Below, piece after piece: positions 40,202-48,975 of a stretch of DNA of 53,412 bases. Below the pieces are notes generated by a model. The model worked only from the letters and a program-made list of their open reading frames with translations, was not told where the DNA came from and searched no databases. Position 1 is the first letter of the stretch. Each line of letters begins with the position of its first letter. Source of the stretch: an uncultured Ruminococcus sp. (GTDB taxonomy: Bacteria > Bacillota > Clostridia > Oscillospirales > Ruminococcaceae); NCBI GenBank assembly GCA_947566125.1, contig CANOIR010000015.1, forward strand, positions 1-53,412, read 5' to 3'. Made by a program: the position numbers and the translations under genes.

Positions 40202-41317
40202 TTAAAAATACATATAAAGCTGACACTGAATCATTCCATTATAAAGCTTTCTGCGTTTTGCTGCTTTCTTATCAAAAAATGTTTCAAATTCACTATCAGG
40301 TGAAATCACATAACACGGATGTGCCTTATCTGCCGGAAATACATATCCCATAATTCTGTAAAGCGATTCTGCCGACTGTATATCAAGCATTCTTTCGCCA
40401 TATGGAGGATTGCATACTGTTATTGCATTTTCTATAGGCTCAAAATCTGATATATCCCTCTGCTCAATATGGATCCTTGGCTTCACACCTGCTTTTCGTA
40501 CATTTTCTTCAGTAAGTCTTATTGCCTCTGGATCACAATCAAAACCATAAGCTTCAAACTTTGCATCACGATTTATAGCAGCAATAGCTTCCGCACGTGC
40601 ATTTCGCCATACATCGCTTGGAATACATTCCCACTTTTCTGCTGCAAAATGTCTGTTAAGACCCGGAGCCATATGAAGTGCTTTAAATGCAGCTTCTATA
40701 AGAAATGTTCCGCTTCCGCAAAATGGATCTATAAGCACACTGTCACTGCGTACTCTTGCAAGATCAATTATACCTGCTGCAAGAGTTTCTTTAATAGGAG
40801 CAGCATTTGAATTTCTGCGGTATCCTCTTTTATGAAGTCCTGCTCCTGAAGTATCAAGATATATAGTACATATATTTTTACGAATATAGAACTGTATCTG
40901 ATGAATGCTGCCTGTTTCAGCAAACCAGCTTGTGCGATAGTTCATCTTAAGTCTTTCAACAGCCGCTTTTTTTACTATAGATTGACAATCAGGTACACTA
41001 TGAAGCTTTGAATCAAGTGCATGGCCTTTTACAGGAAAAGCATCATCTTTTCCTATCCAATTTTCAAACGGAAGTTTCTTTACACCTTGAAATAATTCTT
41101 CAAAAGAATATGCCGGAAATTCGCCAAGCTGAACAAGCACTCTCTCGGCAACCGAAAGGCATAGATTAGCTTTTGCCAAAACTAAATAATCGCCACGAAA
41201 TAAAACTCGTCCGTCCTGAACAATTATATCCTCCGCTCCTATTTTAGTAAGCTCAAAGCGAAGAGTACTCTCCAATCCAAAATGACATGGACAGCACATA
41301 AGAAATTTCTGTGTCAT
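40202..41317 (-). CDS. THUMP-domain 23S rRNA (guanine-N2) methyltransferase, RlmL N-terminal type (371 aa)
   Basis: SAM-dependent RNA methyltransferase. The N-terminal part contains the ferredoxin-like plus THUMP domain (FLMCCPCHFGLESTLRFELT, RVLVQLGEFPAYSFEELFQG), followed by KRGYRRNSNAAPIKETLAAG. The Rossmann domain has VLIDPFCGSGTFLIEAAFKA (motif I) and the catalytic VCNPPYGERMLD (motif IV, NPPY). The length fits the single-domain YpsC/RlmL-like group of Firmicutes. Target position m2G2445 is inferred from the family. AAAGGACG upstream; 23 nt downstream of the PBP1A gene, so probably co-transcribed. Confidence 0.9.
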   Translation of the reverse strand: MTQKFLMCCPCHFGLESTLRFELTKIGAEDIIVQDGRVLFRGDYLVLAKANLCLSVAERVLVQLGEFPAYSFEELFQGVKKLPFENWIGKDDAFPVKGHALDSKLHSVPDCQSIVKKAAVERLKMNYRTSWFAETGSIHQIQFYIRKNICTIYLDTSGAGLHKRGYRRNSNAAPIKETLAAGIIDLARVRSDSVLIDPFCGSGTFLIEAAFKALHMAPGLNRHFAAEKWECIPSDVWRNARAEAIAAINRDAKFEAYGFDCDPEAIRLTEENVRKAGVKPRIHIEQRDISDFEPIENAITVCNPPYGERMLDIQSAESLYRIMGYVFPADKAHPCYVISPDSEFETFFDKKAAKRRKLYNGMIQCQLYMYF

Positions 41318-41340
41318 AATAAATACGTCCTTTGCTGTAA

Positions 41341-44073
41341 TTATTGATTAGTAGGGATATCGGTATTTTCAACCGATGCTTCAGTTTGTACCGGAACTGT
41401 TTCTGTTTGGGTTGATACCGAATTGCTGCTTGAGGCTGCTGTTGTTGCCGCTGTAGTAGCTACCATCTTCCAGCAATCAACACATTTAGGTGCATTGGAG
41501 GATTTCCAATAACCTACTCCTGCTACTGGACAATTTGCATTTGCAATCTTTCCTGATCTCTTGCAAACATTACCTGTAATAATAGTATCACATTCAGGAT
41601 ATGTCGCACCAGAATCAATTTGATTTGCATATTCACCAATAATATTTCTCCAAACCTCAGCAGATCTTAAGGATACCGGCAAAGAATAACGTCCCGGATA
41701 GCCTATCCATACACCACTTACAAAGTCTTCTGTAAGTCCTACAAAAGTAAGATCTGTCCAATCTTCAGAAGTACCGGTCTTGCCTGCAACGTGTTTATTT
41801 TCAAGCTGTGCCGGAGAACCTGTACCATTATTTACAACATTCTGAAGCAGCTGATTCATAACATAGGCTGTTTCCTCACTTACTACCTTTCTCGGACTTC
41901 CATCATCTTCATATACAATATTATCTGTTCCTTGAACAACTTTGCTTACTATATGAGCATTATAATATGTTCCTCCGTTTCCATATGGAACATAGCCATT
42001 TACAAGATTTTCAAGTGTTATACCATAAGTCAAAGCACCTACAGACATTGGAGATATAGCATTATCTGTAAGTCCCTCAGGTGATGATGCAGCAAGCTTA
42101 AGCCCCATTTTTTCAGAAGCAAAATTAAATACTGATTGTGGTGTGAGGTCATTACAAATCCTTGCAGAAACTGTATTAAGCGATCTTGCCAGTGCATCAG
42201 CAACAGATACATTTTCATGTGAATAGTTTCCGCTATAACTGTCTGTACCGTAATTTATAGGCCAATCAGCATCTCCTATCTTTGTAAGAGGTGAATCTTC
42301 TATCATAGTACCCCAATGTATGAGATCATTTTCAAGTCCAAGGCCATATGCCGCAAGAGGCTTGATTGTTGAACCTGGTTGACGTGGTTCCATTGTAGCA
42401 TAGTTCCAGCAAAGAGCTATCTGTTTCTCACCGACACTGCCCACTATCGCACGAATGCTGCCATCATAATTCATAGCAACAAATGCAGATTCAGGATATT
42501 CTATCTCATCAACTGTATATTGACCATCGCCATTTGGGTCTCCGTAATGTGCAACAGAAGCAGATTCCATAAGATTATCCAAATCTTTATATTTCTCTTC
42601 AACATAATCCTGCATATCCATATCTACTGTTGTGTAAATACGGTATCCGCCTGAGTTTATACGCTCAATAGCCTCTTCGGAGGATATGTTATACATGTCC
42701 TGTAAATATCCTGCTACCTCATAAATCGCAGTATCAACTATCCAGCTTGTAGCAGCAGCGGAAAGATACGGATTGCTTTCTTCATCAGGATGCAGTTCCT
42801 TATATTCATCTGAATCTCTGAATATAAGTTTTTCGTTTGCAGCTTCTTGATATTCATCATAAGTTATTGCACCGTTCTCATACATCTGTTCAAGAACATA
42901 ATATTGACGGCTTTTATTTGCTTCTTCGCCGGTGTTTATCCATTCACCTGTTTCTTCATCCTGCGTTTCAGCAAATGGATTGAGAACTTCAGGGCTTTTT
43001 GGAATAGCTGCCAGACAAGCTGCCTCCGCAACACTCAATTCAGAAACATCTTTTCCAAAATATTTAAGAGATGCTCCTTGAATACCATTTGTAGCACCGC
43101 CAAAGCCTATATAATTCAAATAACTTTCAAGTATTTTATCTTTTGAATAGTTCTTTTCAAGTTCCATTGCACGGAAAATTTCACGAATTTTACGTGATGG
43201 TGACTGGACATCGTCACCTGTAATATTCTTTACAAGCTGCTGTGTAATTGTAGAACCACCGATATTTGTATCATAAATATGCAAAAACATATTTACGAAT
43301 GAATAAAACGTTCTCTTATAGTCTACACCATCGTGTATATAAAATTTTCCGTCCTCAGCATATACAAAAGCATCTCGCACGTGCTGTGGAATATCTTCGA
43401 TCTTAATTGGCACACGCTCGGAAGAATTGTTTACTTCATAAAGACAAACTTCTTCACCTTTCGCATCATTAGCATAAACATATGTGTTATACTGGAGTTC
43501 CAAATCCTCAATCGTTACAGAAGAAACCTCGTCCTTGAAGTCCATTACGTAAACAGTAAGTGCCGTAACAACTATAGTTCCTGTTATAACACAAATGAGA
43601 AACAGCGACATTATTGTAGTTATAAAAATAGAAAAAGCGTTTCTAAGACCGGAAAAACGTTTTCCCTTTGCACCTGCAAAACTACCCTTGTAATAAGGAT
43701 ACTCCGGCGTACCAGTAGGCGGCTTGCTTCGTATTTCCTCATCTGTTTCTTTTTTATATCCCATATGCAAAGAAGAATTGTTTACAGTAGATGGATCCGG
43801 CTTTTTTGGCACAGGTTCAGAAATATTTACATTATGCTGCTTTTTAACTGAATTATTTTCACTGCTAATTTTTCTTGCATTTTTATTGACCGAACTGTTT
43901 GGAGTTGGTTTTGTTCTGCGATTATTTTGATTATTATTATCTTGATTTTTAGAATTATTAGATGCTGATGCATTTCTTTTCTTTGGCTTTTGTGAATTTT
44001 GTGGTGAATGACTGTTATTTATTTTTCTTTTATCATTCTTAGCATTACTGCTATTTTGCTTTTTATTTTCCAT
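41341..44073 (-). CDS. Class A penicillin-binding protein PBP1A (910 aa)
   Basis: Bifunctional wall polymerase at the membrane. Residues 1-140 are a long, Asn/Lys-rich disordered cytoplasmic tail; the membrane helix is near 145-175. The glycosyltransferase domain starts near 225: FVYAEDGKFYIHDGVDYKRT (catalytic Glu), GGSTITQQLVKNI, RKIREIFRAMELEKNYSKD. The transpeptidase has QPGSTIKPLAAYGLG (SxxK, near 568), SLNTVS (SxN) and GKTGTSEDW (KTG, near 763). The tail carries cysteines (CDTIITGNVCKRSGKIANAN) and a Thr/Ser linker. The ATG at 44073 has GAAGGA; the earlier frame start at 44103 does not. All catalytic motifs intact. Confidence 0.95.
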   Translation of the reverse strand: MENKKQNSSNAKNDKRKINNSHSPQNSQKPKKRNASASNNSKNQDNNNQNNRRTKPTPNSSVNKNARKISSENNSVKKQHNVNISEPVPKKPDPSTVNNSSLHMGYKKETDEEIRSKPPTGTPEYPYYKGSFAGAKGKRFSGLRNAFSIFITTIMSLFLICVITGTIVVTALTVYVMDFKDEVSSVTIEDLELQYNTYVYANDAKGEEVCLYEVNNSSERVPIKIEDIPQHVRDAFVYAEDGKFYIHDGVDYKRTFYSFVNMFLHIYDTNIGGSTITQQLVKNITGDDVQSPSRKIREIFRAMELEKNYSKDKILESYLNYIGFGGATNGIQGASLKYFGKDVSELSVAEAACLAAIPKSPEVLNPFAETQDEETGEWINTGEEANKSRQYYVLEQMYENGAITYDEYQEAANEKLIFRDSDEYKELHPDEESNPYLSAAATSWIVDTAIYEVAGYLQDMYNISSEEAIERINSGGYRIYTTVDMDMQDYVEEKYKDLDNLMESASVAHYGDPNGDGQYTVDEIEYPESAFVAMNYDGSIRAIVGSVGEKQIALCWNYATMEPRQPGSTIKPLAAYGLGLENDLIHWGTMIEDSPLTKIGDADWPINYGTDSYSGNYSHENVSVADALARSLNTVSARICNDLTPQSVFNFASEKMGLKLAASSPEGLTDNAISPMSVGALTYGITLENLVNGYVPYGNGGTYYNAHIVSKVVQGTDNIVYEDDGSPRKVVSEETAYVMNQLLQNVVNNGTGSPAQLENKHVAGKTGTSEDWTDLTFVGLTEDFVSGVWIGYPGRYSLPVSLRSAEVWRNIIGEYANQIDSGATYPECDTIITGNVCKRSGKIANANCPVAGVGYWKSSNAPKCVDCWKMVATTAATTAASSSNSVSTQTETVPVQTEASVENTDIPTNQ

Positions 44074-44277
44074 ATGATCTATCCTTCCGTAAAGTGAATG
44101 CATTTTATTTAAATGTCACGTACATTATCATCAATATATACATTTTTATTATACCACAAAAATCCCCATATGTTAAGCGATTCCAAAAAAATTCCTTTAA
44201 AAATATACATTATGTATAAACTTTGCTCTTCTGCTCATACTGATTATGTTACTTATTTTAAAAAGGAGGATAATCAA

Positions 44278-44610
44278 ATGACGAAGAAAAGCATATGGCT
44301 AATGATTCTTACAGCATTTGTTATTTCTGTAGTCATAGTTTTTGGTTCTATGACCGCAATGGTAACCAATCCAGAACCCGAAACTTTTGAAAGCACCGAA
44401 ACTGCAACAACACAGACAGATGTTATCTTTGTACTGCGTACATGGGACGATCATCTTGGACTTTTTAGAGGTGACAGTGAAACTCCATATAGTGAGATCG
44501 ATATGCCTCTCTATCTTTTAACAGAACATGACAGAAAAATGCTTGACCAAGGCATTAAAGCTCAAAACGAGGACGAGCTTAGGACATTGGTGGAAGATAT
44601 AACATCTTAA
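44278..44610 (+). CDS. Membrane-anchored BofC C-terminal-domain-like protein (110 aa)
   Basis: One N-terminal membrane helix (SIWLMILTAFVISVVIVFGS), a Thr/Glu-rich spacer (PEPETFESTETATTQTD), then about 65 residues like the BofC C-terminal domain: VIFVLRTWDDHLGLFRGDSE, IDMPLYLLTEHDRKMLDQGI and ELRTLVEDITS. In Bacillus BofC restrains SpoIVB during sporulation; in Clostridia proteins with only this domain are common and their role is unknown. The ATG at 44278 has AAAGGAGG; the frame to 44113 lacks a site. It is divergent from the PBP1A gene. Confidence 0.8.
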   Translation: MTKKSIWLMILTAFVISVVIVFGSMTAMVTNPEPETFESTETATTQTDVIFVLRTWDDHLGLFRGDSETPYSEIDMPLYLLTEHDRKMLDQGIKAQNEDELRTLVEDITS

Positions 44611-44631
44611 TTATTTATCTTAATTATGCCA

Positions 44632-44668
44632 AAGGCTGCTGCAAATTTAAGTTTTGCAGCAGCCAATA
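44632..44668 (+). terminator. Hairpin of the GGCTGYTGCAAA family
   Basis: GGCTGCTGCAAA (44634-44645) pairs with TTTGCAGCAGCC (44653-44664). The following AATAAATTTT is only moderately T-rich. Confidence 0.7.
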
Positions 44669-44757
44669 AATTTTAACAGACGTTTTTATAGTATTTTAAT
44701 AAAAATACAAAACAGCAAAACTGCTTATATAGTCTATAGTCGTTCACAGAAAATCGA

Positions 44758-44786
44758 TTGACAAAGTGGAAAAAATGTATTATAAT
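44758..44786 (+). promoter_or_regulatory. Promoter of greA-lysS
   Basis: TTGACA (44758-44763), 17 bp, TATAAT (44781-44786), 48 nt before the greA start. No T-box lies before lysS. Confidence 0.92.
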
Positions 44787-44833
44787 AAAAATATTGTACA
44801 ATTAAATACGTTTTGTAAAGGAGTATTTGTTTT

Positions 44834-45304
44834 ATGGCTAAGAAGCAGATTTCACAGAGCGGTTATAATAAGCTTAATGAAGAACTTGATCACCTGATTA
44901 CAGTCAAACGTGCAGAAATGGCTCAGAAACTTAAGGAAGCCCGTGCTCAGGGCGACCTTTCAGAAAATGCTGAATACGATGAAGCTAAAAATGAACAGGC
45001 TATTCTTGAGGCAAGAATAGCTGAGATCCAGTATACACTTGACAATTCAGAAGTCGTTGCTGATGATGATATATCAATAGACGAAGTGGGACTTGGTTCT
45101 ACTATACGTCTGCATAACTTCCGTCTTGGCAAGACTGAAACATTCCAGATAGTAAGCAGCAATGAAGCAAGCTTTAAAGATGGAAAAATCTCTGATGAAT
45201 CACCTATCGGAAAAGGTGCTTTAAAGAAGAAAGTCGGCGATACATTCATAATCGAAGCACCTGCCGGAGAGCTGAAATTTGAGATACTCGAAATTTCAAA
45301 ATAA
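44834..45304 (+). CDS. greA: Transcription elongation factor GreA (156 aa)
   Basis: Stimulates RNA cleavage by backtracked RNA polymerase through its coiled coil. The N-terminal coiled coil has LNEELDHLITVKRAEMAQKL and the tip acids in ARAQGDLSENAEYDEAKNEQ; the C-terminal domain includes GLGSTIRLHNFRLGKTETFQ and SPIGKGALKKKVGDTF. Length 156 is standard. AAAGGAG site; lysS starts 12 nt later, a common pairing. Confidence 0.97.
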   Translation: MAKKQISQSGYNKLNEELDHLITVKRAEMAQKLKEARAQGDLSENAEYDEAKNEQAILEARIAEIQYTLDNSEVVADDDISIDEVGLGSTIRLHNFRLGKTETFQIVSSNEASFKDGKISDESPIGKGALKKKVGDTFIIEAPAGELKFEILEISK

Positions 45305-45316
45305 GGAGCTGTAAAA

Positions 45317-46921
45317 ATGGCTGAAAATAGAACACCCGAAATCAATACTGAAGAAGATATTCATGAACAAAAGCGTATACGTATTGAGAAGCTTGCTGAA
45401 CGCAGAGCAAACGGTATGGATCCGTATACTATAACAAAATTTAATGTTACAAAAAAAGCATCCGAAGCAAAGACTGAATTTGAAGCTGCTGAAGCAGAAA
45501 TAAAAGTGGAGGCAGGTGATGATGAAGAGAAACTTCAGGCAGGTATGGATAAACTAAAGGAAAATGTTATTTCTGCTGCCGGACGTATAATGAGCAAACG
45601 TGTTATGGGCAATGCTGTATTTATCCATATTCAAGACAGTACTGACCGTATTCAAGTTTATGTTCGTGTAAATGATATAGGCAAGCCTGCTTTCAAGGAA
45701 TTCAAGAAATGGGATATTGGAGATATAGTAGGCGTAAAGGGATATGTATTCCGTACAAAGACAGGAGAAATCTCTATCCATGCACTTGAAATAACAATGC
45801 TGTCAAAATCACTTCTGCCGCTGCCGGAAAAATGGCACGGTCTTAAAAATCAGGATACCCGCTATCGTCAGCGTTATCTCGACCTTATCGTAAATCCTGA
45901 TGTAAAAAAGACATTTGTTACAAGAAGCCGCATTATCAAGGAAATTCGTAATTATCTTGATAATATCGGATACATTGAAGTGGAAACACCTGTATTGCTG
46001 CCACTGCAAATTGCTGCTGCTGCAAGACCGTTTAAAACACATCATAATACGCTGGATATGGATATGTTCCTGCGTATCGAAACAGAGCTTAACCTTAAAA
46101 AGCTTATCGTAGGCGGATTTGATCGTGTATATGAAGTTGGGAGAATCTTTAGAAATGAGGGCATGGATCCATCTCATAATCCAGAATTCACTACTATTGA
46201 AATGTATCAGGCTTATACTGATTACAAGGGCATGATGGATCTTATTGAAGATATGTATCGTTCTCTTGCAAAGACTATCTGCGGAAAGGATGTTATTTCT
46301 TATCAAGGCGTTGACATTCGTCTTGGTGAGCCTTGGGAACGCCTTACAATGATAGAATCTGTAAAGAAATATGCTGGCGTTGACTACAATGAATGGGCAA
46401 CTGATGAGGATGCAAGAGCTTGCGCTAAGGTTCATGAAGTTGAAGTTGAAGAAGGCGAAAATGCTACTAAAGGTCATGTACTTATTGCATTCTTTGATGC
46501 ATTCGTTGAAGACAAACTCATCCAGCCAACTATTATCTATGATTATCCTGTAGAAAATTCTCCATTGGCTAAGCGTAAACCTGAAGATCCTGCATTTACA
46601 GAACGTTTTGAATATTTCATCTATGCACGTGAAATGGGTAATGCATTCTCTGAGCTAAACGATCCTATCGACCAGAAAGAACGTTTTGTTGCACAGGTTG
46701 CCGCAAGACGTGCACTTGGTGATATGACAGGTGAAGTTGATGAGGACTTTGTAACAGCTCTTGAATATGGTCTGCCACCAACAGGTGGTCTTGGACTCGG
46801 TCTTGACAGATTGGTTATGCTGCTTACTGACAGTGCATCTATACGTGATGTCCTTTTATTCCCGACAATGCGTCCGCTTACAAAGCAAGATGCAAATGTT
46901 GAAGAAACAGACGCTGAATAA
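45317..46921 (+). CDS. lysS: Lysyl-tRNA synthetase, class II (534 aa)
   Basis: Charges tRNA-Lys. The OB-fold anticodon-binding domain (about 70-180) includes GNAVFIHIQDSTDRIQVYVR; class II motif 1 is YIEVETPVLLPL, motif 2 FRNEGMDPSHNPEFTTIEMY, and motif 3 GLPPTGGLGLGLDRLVMLL. The order and length fit the 500-residue bacterial family, with a charged N-terminal extension and a short acidic tail (NVEETDAE). AAGGAG site. Co-transcribed with greA. A hairpin of GGGTG/CACCC type follows the stop. Confidence 0.97.
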   Translation: MAENRTPEINTEEDIHEQKRIRIEKLAERRANGMDPYTITKFNVTKKASEAKTEFEAAEAEIKVEAGDDEEKLQAGMDKLKENVISAAGRIMSKRVMGNAVFIHIQDSTDRIQVYVRVNDIGKPAFKEFKKWDIGDIVGVKGYVFRTKTGEISIHALEITMLSKSLLPLPEKWHGLKNQDTRYRQRYLDLIVNPDVKKTFVTRSRIIKEIRNYLDNIGYIEVETPVLLPLQIAAAARPFKTHHNTLDMDMFLRIETELNLKKLIVGGFDRVYEVGRIFRNEGMDPSHNPEFTTIEMYQAYTDYKGMMDLIEDMYRSLAKTICGKDVISYQGVDIRLGEPWERLTMIESVKKYAGVDYNEWATDEDARACAKVHEVEVEEGENATKGHVLIAFFDAFVEDKLIQPTIIYDYPVENSPLAKRKPEDPAFTERFEYFIYAREMGNAFSELNDPIDQKERFVAQVAARRALGDMTGEVDEDFVTALEYGLPPTGGLGLGLDRLVMLLTDSASIRDVLLFPTMRPLTKQDANVEETDAE

Positions 46922-46925
46922 TTTA

Positions 46926-46972
46926 AAATGGGTGGACTGATGACTTATATGTCTATGGTACACCCTTTTATT
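46926..46972 (+). terminator. Terminator-like hairpin after lysS
   Basis: GGGTG (46930-46934) and CACCC (46961-46965) close a long loop, followed by TTTTATT. The next gene starts 23 nt later, so it may be partial. Confidence 0.5.
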
Positions 46973-46994
46973 CATACAGAAAAGAGGAGCTTAT

Positions 46995-47972
46995 ATGCCG
47001 GAAGACAAAAAGCACATAACTAATGAGCATATTGCAAAAGAAAATAAAAAGAAGAAGGAAAAGCCCAAAAGTTTTATAGAAACAGTTCGTGAAATAGATG
47101 AAAAAGAACGAAAGCGTGAAGAGGAAATTGAGGCAAAACGCCAAAAAATATTAGAAGAACGCAAAAAAAAGGAACAAGAAGCGTATGATAAAAAAATACA
47201 AGAAGAACGTATTGAACTTATGCGTCTTAAGCAAGGAGTAATAATAGAAAGCGAAACCATTCACGAAGAAAAAGAGATAGAAGCTAAAAGACCATTATGG
47301 AAAAGAATCGGAAATTTTTTCTATCACAGTAAATGGTGGCTTGTTATATCTGTATTTCTTGTTGGAGTTTGTGGATTTATGGCATTTGACTATTGTTCCG
47401 CTGTTCACCCTGATATGATAGTAATGGTTTTAACAGATGATCCAACACTTCAGATCACAAATGATTATATCTCGAATTATTTTGAACAATTCATTGATGA
47501 CATAAACAAGGACGGCAAAACTATCGTTGATGTATATGCTATACCTGTAGATAAAGACATAAGCATAAACGACTATTACTTAGGAAATATGACTAAGCTT
47601 TCATCTCAATTTCAAATGGCGGATGCGATAATGGTAATAACAGATGCAACTGCAAATAAAACGATAGATGCAGAAAACACTCTTGTAAATTTAGAAGAAC
47701 TATTTCCTGAAAATAAAAACGTTCATGGAACAGGCTTTTATATAAGAAACACTGATTTTATGGACAAGGTCGGATATACCGGAGTAGTTCTTGACAGAGA
47801 TATATGCATAGGTTTGAGAGCACCGAAAAAGACTATGGACAGTTTGAAAGAAATGCAGGAAAATTACAATATAGCATTTGATGTACTTCAAAAGGTAATG
47901 GACGATCTTCCATATGTGCATAAAGACAGAACATTTAATACAGAAAACACAACAGAAGGAGGAATACAATAA
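46995..47972 (+). CDS. Coiled-coil membrane protein of unknown function (325 aa)
   Basis: Residues 1-90 are a highly charged helical stretch ([20 protein letters not shown], then [16 protein letters not shown]), residues about 110-130 a membrane helix ([20 protein letters not shown]), and the last 190 residues an extracytoplasmic mixed domain ([40 protein letters not shown]). No catalytic motif seen. It resembles unnamed clostridial membrane proteins. The stop overlaps the start of the endonuclease IV gene by a base. The AAGAGGAG site is well placed. Confidence 0.8.
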   Translation: MPEDKKHITNEHIAKENKKKKEKPKSFIETVREIDEKERKREEEIEAKRQKILEERKKKEQEAYDKKIQEERIELMRLKQGVIIESETIHEEKEIEAKRPLWKRIGNFFYHSKWWLVISVFLVGVCGFMAFDYCSAVHPDMIVMVLTDDPTLQITNDYISNYFEQFIDDINKDGKTIVDVYAIPVDKDISINDYYLGNMTKLSSQFQMADAIMVITDATANKTIDAENTLVNLEELFPENKNVHGTGFYIRNTDFMDKVGYTGVVLDRDICIGLRAPKKTMDSLKEMQENYNIAFDVLQKVMDDLPYVHKDRTFNTENTTEGGIQ

Positions 47973-48808
47973 TGCTTTATATAGGCTGTCATCTACCATC
48001 TTCAAAAGGCTATCTTGCAATGGGCAGACACGCAGTTGCACTTGGTGCAAATACATTTGCATTTTTCACAAGGAATCCACGTGGCGGAAGTGCTAAAAAA
48101 ATAAACACTTCTGATGTAGAAGCATTTTTAAAATTAGCGGAAAGTCATAATTTCGGAACACTCGTTGCTCATGCTCCATATACAATGAACCTTTGCTCCA
48201 ACAACATATCAATAAGAGAATTTGGCAGAAATATGCTTGCTGATGATATGAAAAGAATGGAGATGACACCCGGTCAATATTATAATTTTCATCCAGGAAG
48301 TCATGTTGGACAAGGTGTTGATTTAGGCATTGAGCAGATCGCAGAAACTTTAAACAATGTTTTAACAAAAGAGCAAAGCACTACAGTTCTGCTGGAAGGA
48401 ATGGCAGGAAAAGGCTCTGAAATCGGTTCAAAGTTTGAGGAATTAAAAGCTATTCTTGACAAGGTTGAACTCAAAGAAAAAATGGGAGTATGCCTTGACA
48501 CGTGTCATCTATGGGAAGCCGGATATGATATTGTAAACGACTTAAACGGTGTGCTGGAGGAATTTGATCGTATTGTGGGCATAAAGTATTTGAAAGCAAT
48601 GCACCTAAATGATAGTAAAAATCCTATTGCAGCCCATAAAGACAGACACGAACTGATTGGTGAAGGTCATATTGGCAAGAAAGCATTGATAAAAATTATA
48701 AATCATCCTGAACTTAGAAACCTTCCATTTATTTTGGAAACGCCAAACGATGATGAAGGCTATGCAAATGAAATAAAACTTATGCAAAGTAATTATACAA
48801 CATGGTAA
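47972..48808 (+). CDS. nfo: Endonuclease IV, AP endonuclease (278 aa)
   Basis: Zinc-dependent enzyme that cuts DNA 5' to abasic sites in base excision repair. The TIM-barrel shows [55 protein letters not shown], the metal-binding [13 protein letters not shown] and [16 protein letters not shown], then [20 protein letters not shown] and IGEGHIG. All three signature patterns are present. Length 278 is usual. It overlaps the stop of the upstream membrane gene, so it is translationally coupled, and ends at a terminator. Confidence 0.96.
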   Translation: MLYIGCHLPSSKGYLAMGRHAVALGANTFAFFTRNPRGGSAKKINTSDVEAFLKLAESHNFGTLVAHAPYTMNLCSNNISIREFGRNMLADDMKRMEMTPGQYYNFHPGSHVGQGVDLGIEQIAETLNNVLTKEQSTTVLLEGMAGKGSEIGSKFEELKAILDKVELKEKMGVCLDTCHLWEAGYDIVNDLNGVLEEFDRIVGIKYLKAMHLNDSKNPIAAHKDRHELIGEGHIGKKALIKIINHPELRNLPFILETPNDDEGYANEIKLMQSNYTTW

Positions 48809-48827
48809 AACCACTAAATATAAATAT

Positions 48828-48871
48828 CGAGCTGTCGCAAGATCTAAATTTGCAGCAGCTCGTTTATTTTT
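48828..48871 (+). terminator. Terminator after nfo
   Basis: CGAGCTG (48828-48834) with a GCAA inner part pairs with TTGC and CAGCTCG (48856-48862), followed by TTTATTTTTT. Diverged member of the GGCTGYTGCAAA family. Confidence 0.8.
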
Positions 48872-48891
48872 TGTCTAAAAAATCGTTTTAA

Positions 48892-48929
48892 CAAAACAAA
48901 AGGCAGCACGAATAAATCGTACTGCCTTT
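48892..48929 (-). terminator. Terminator of the GH9 gene
   Basis: AAAGGCAG and CTGCCTTT with inner TACGA/TCGTG pairs close around ATAAA; TTTGTTTTG follows on the minus strand. Confidence 0.85.
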
Positions 48930-48975
48930 ATTATTGCTAGTTAATCATTCACATTATAATTGTAAACAACTTAAA

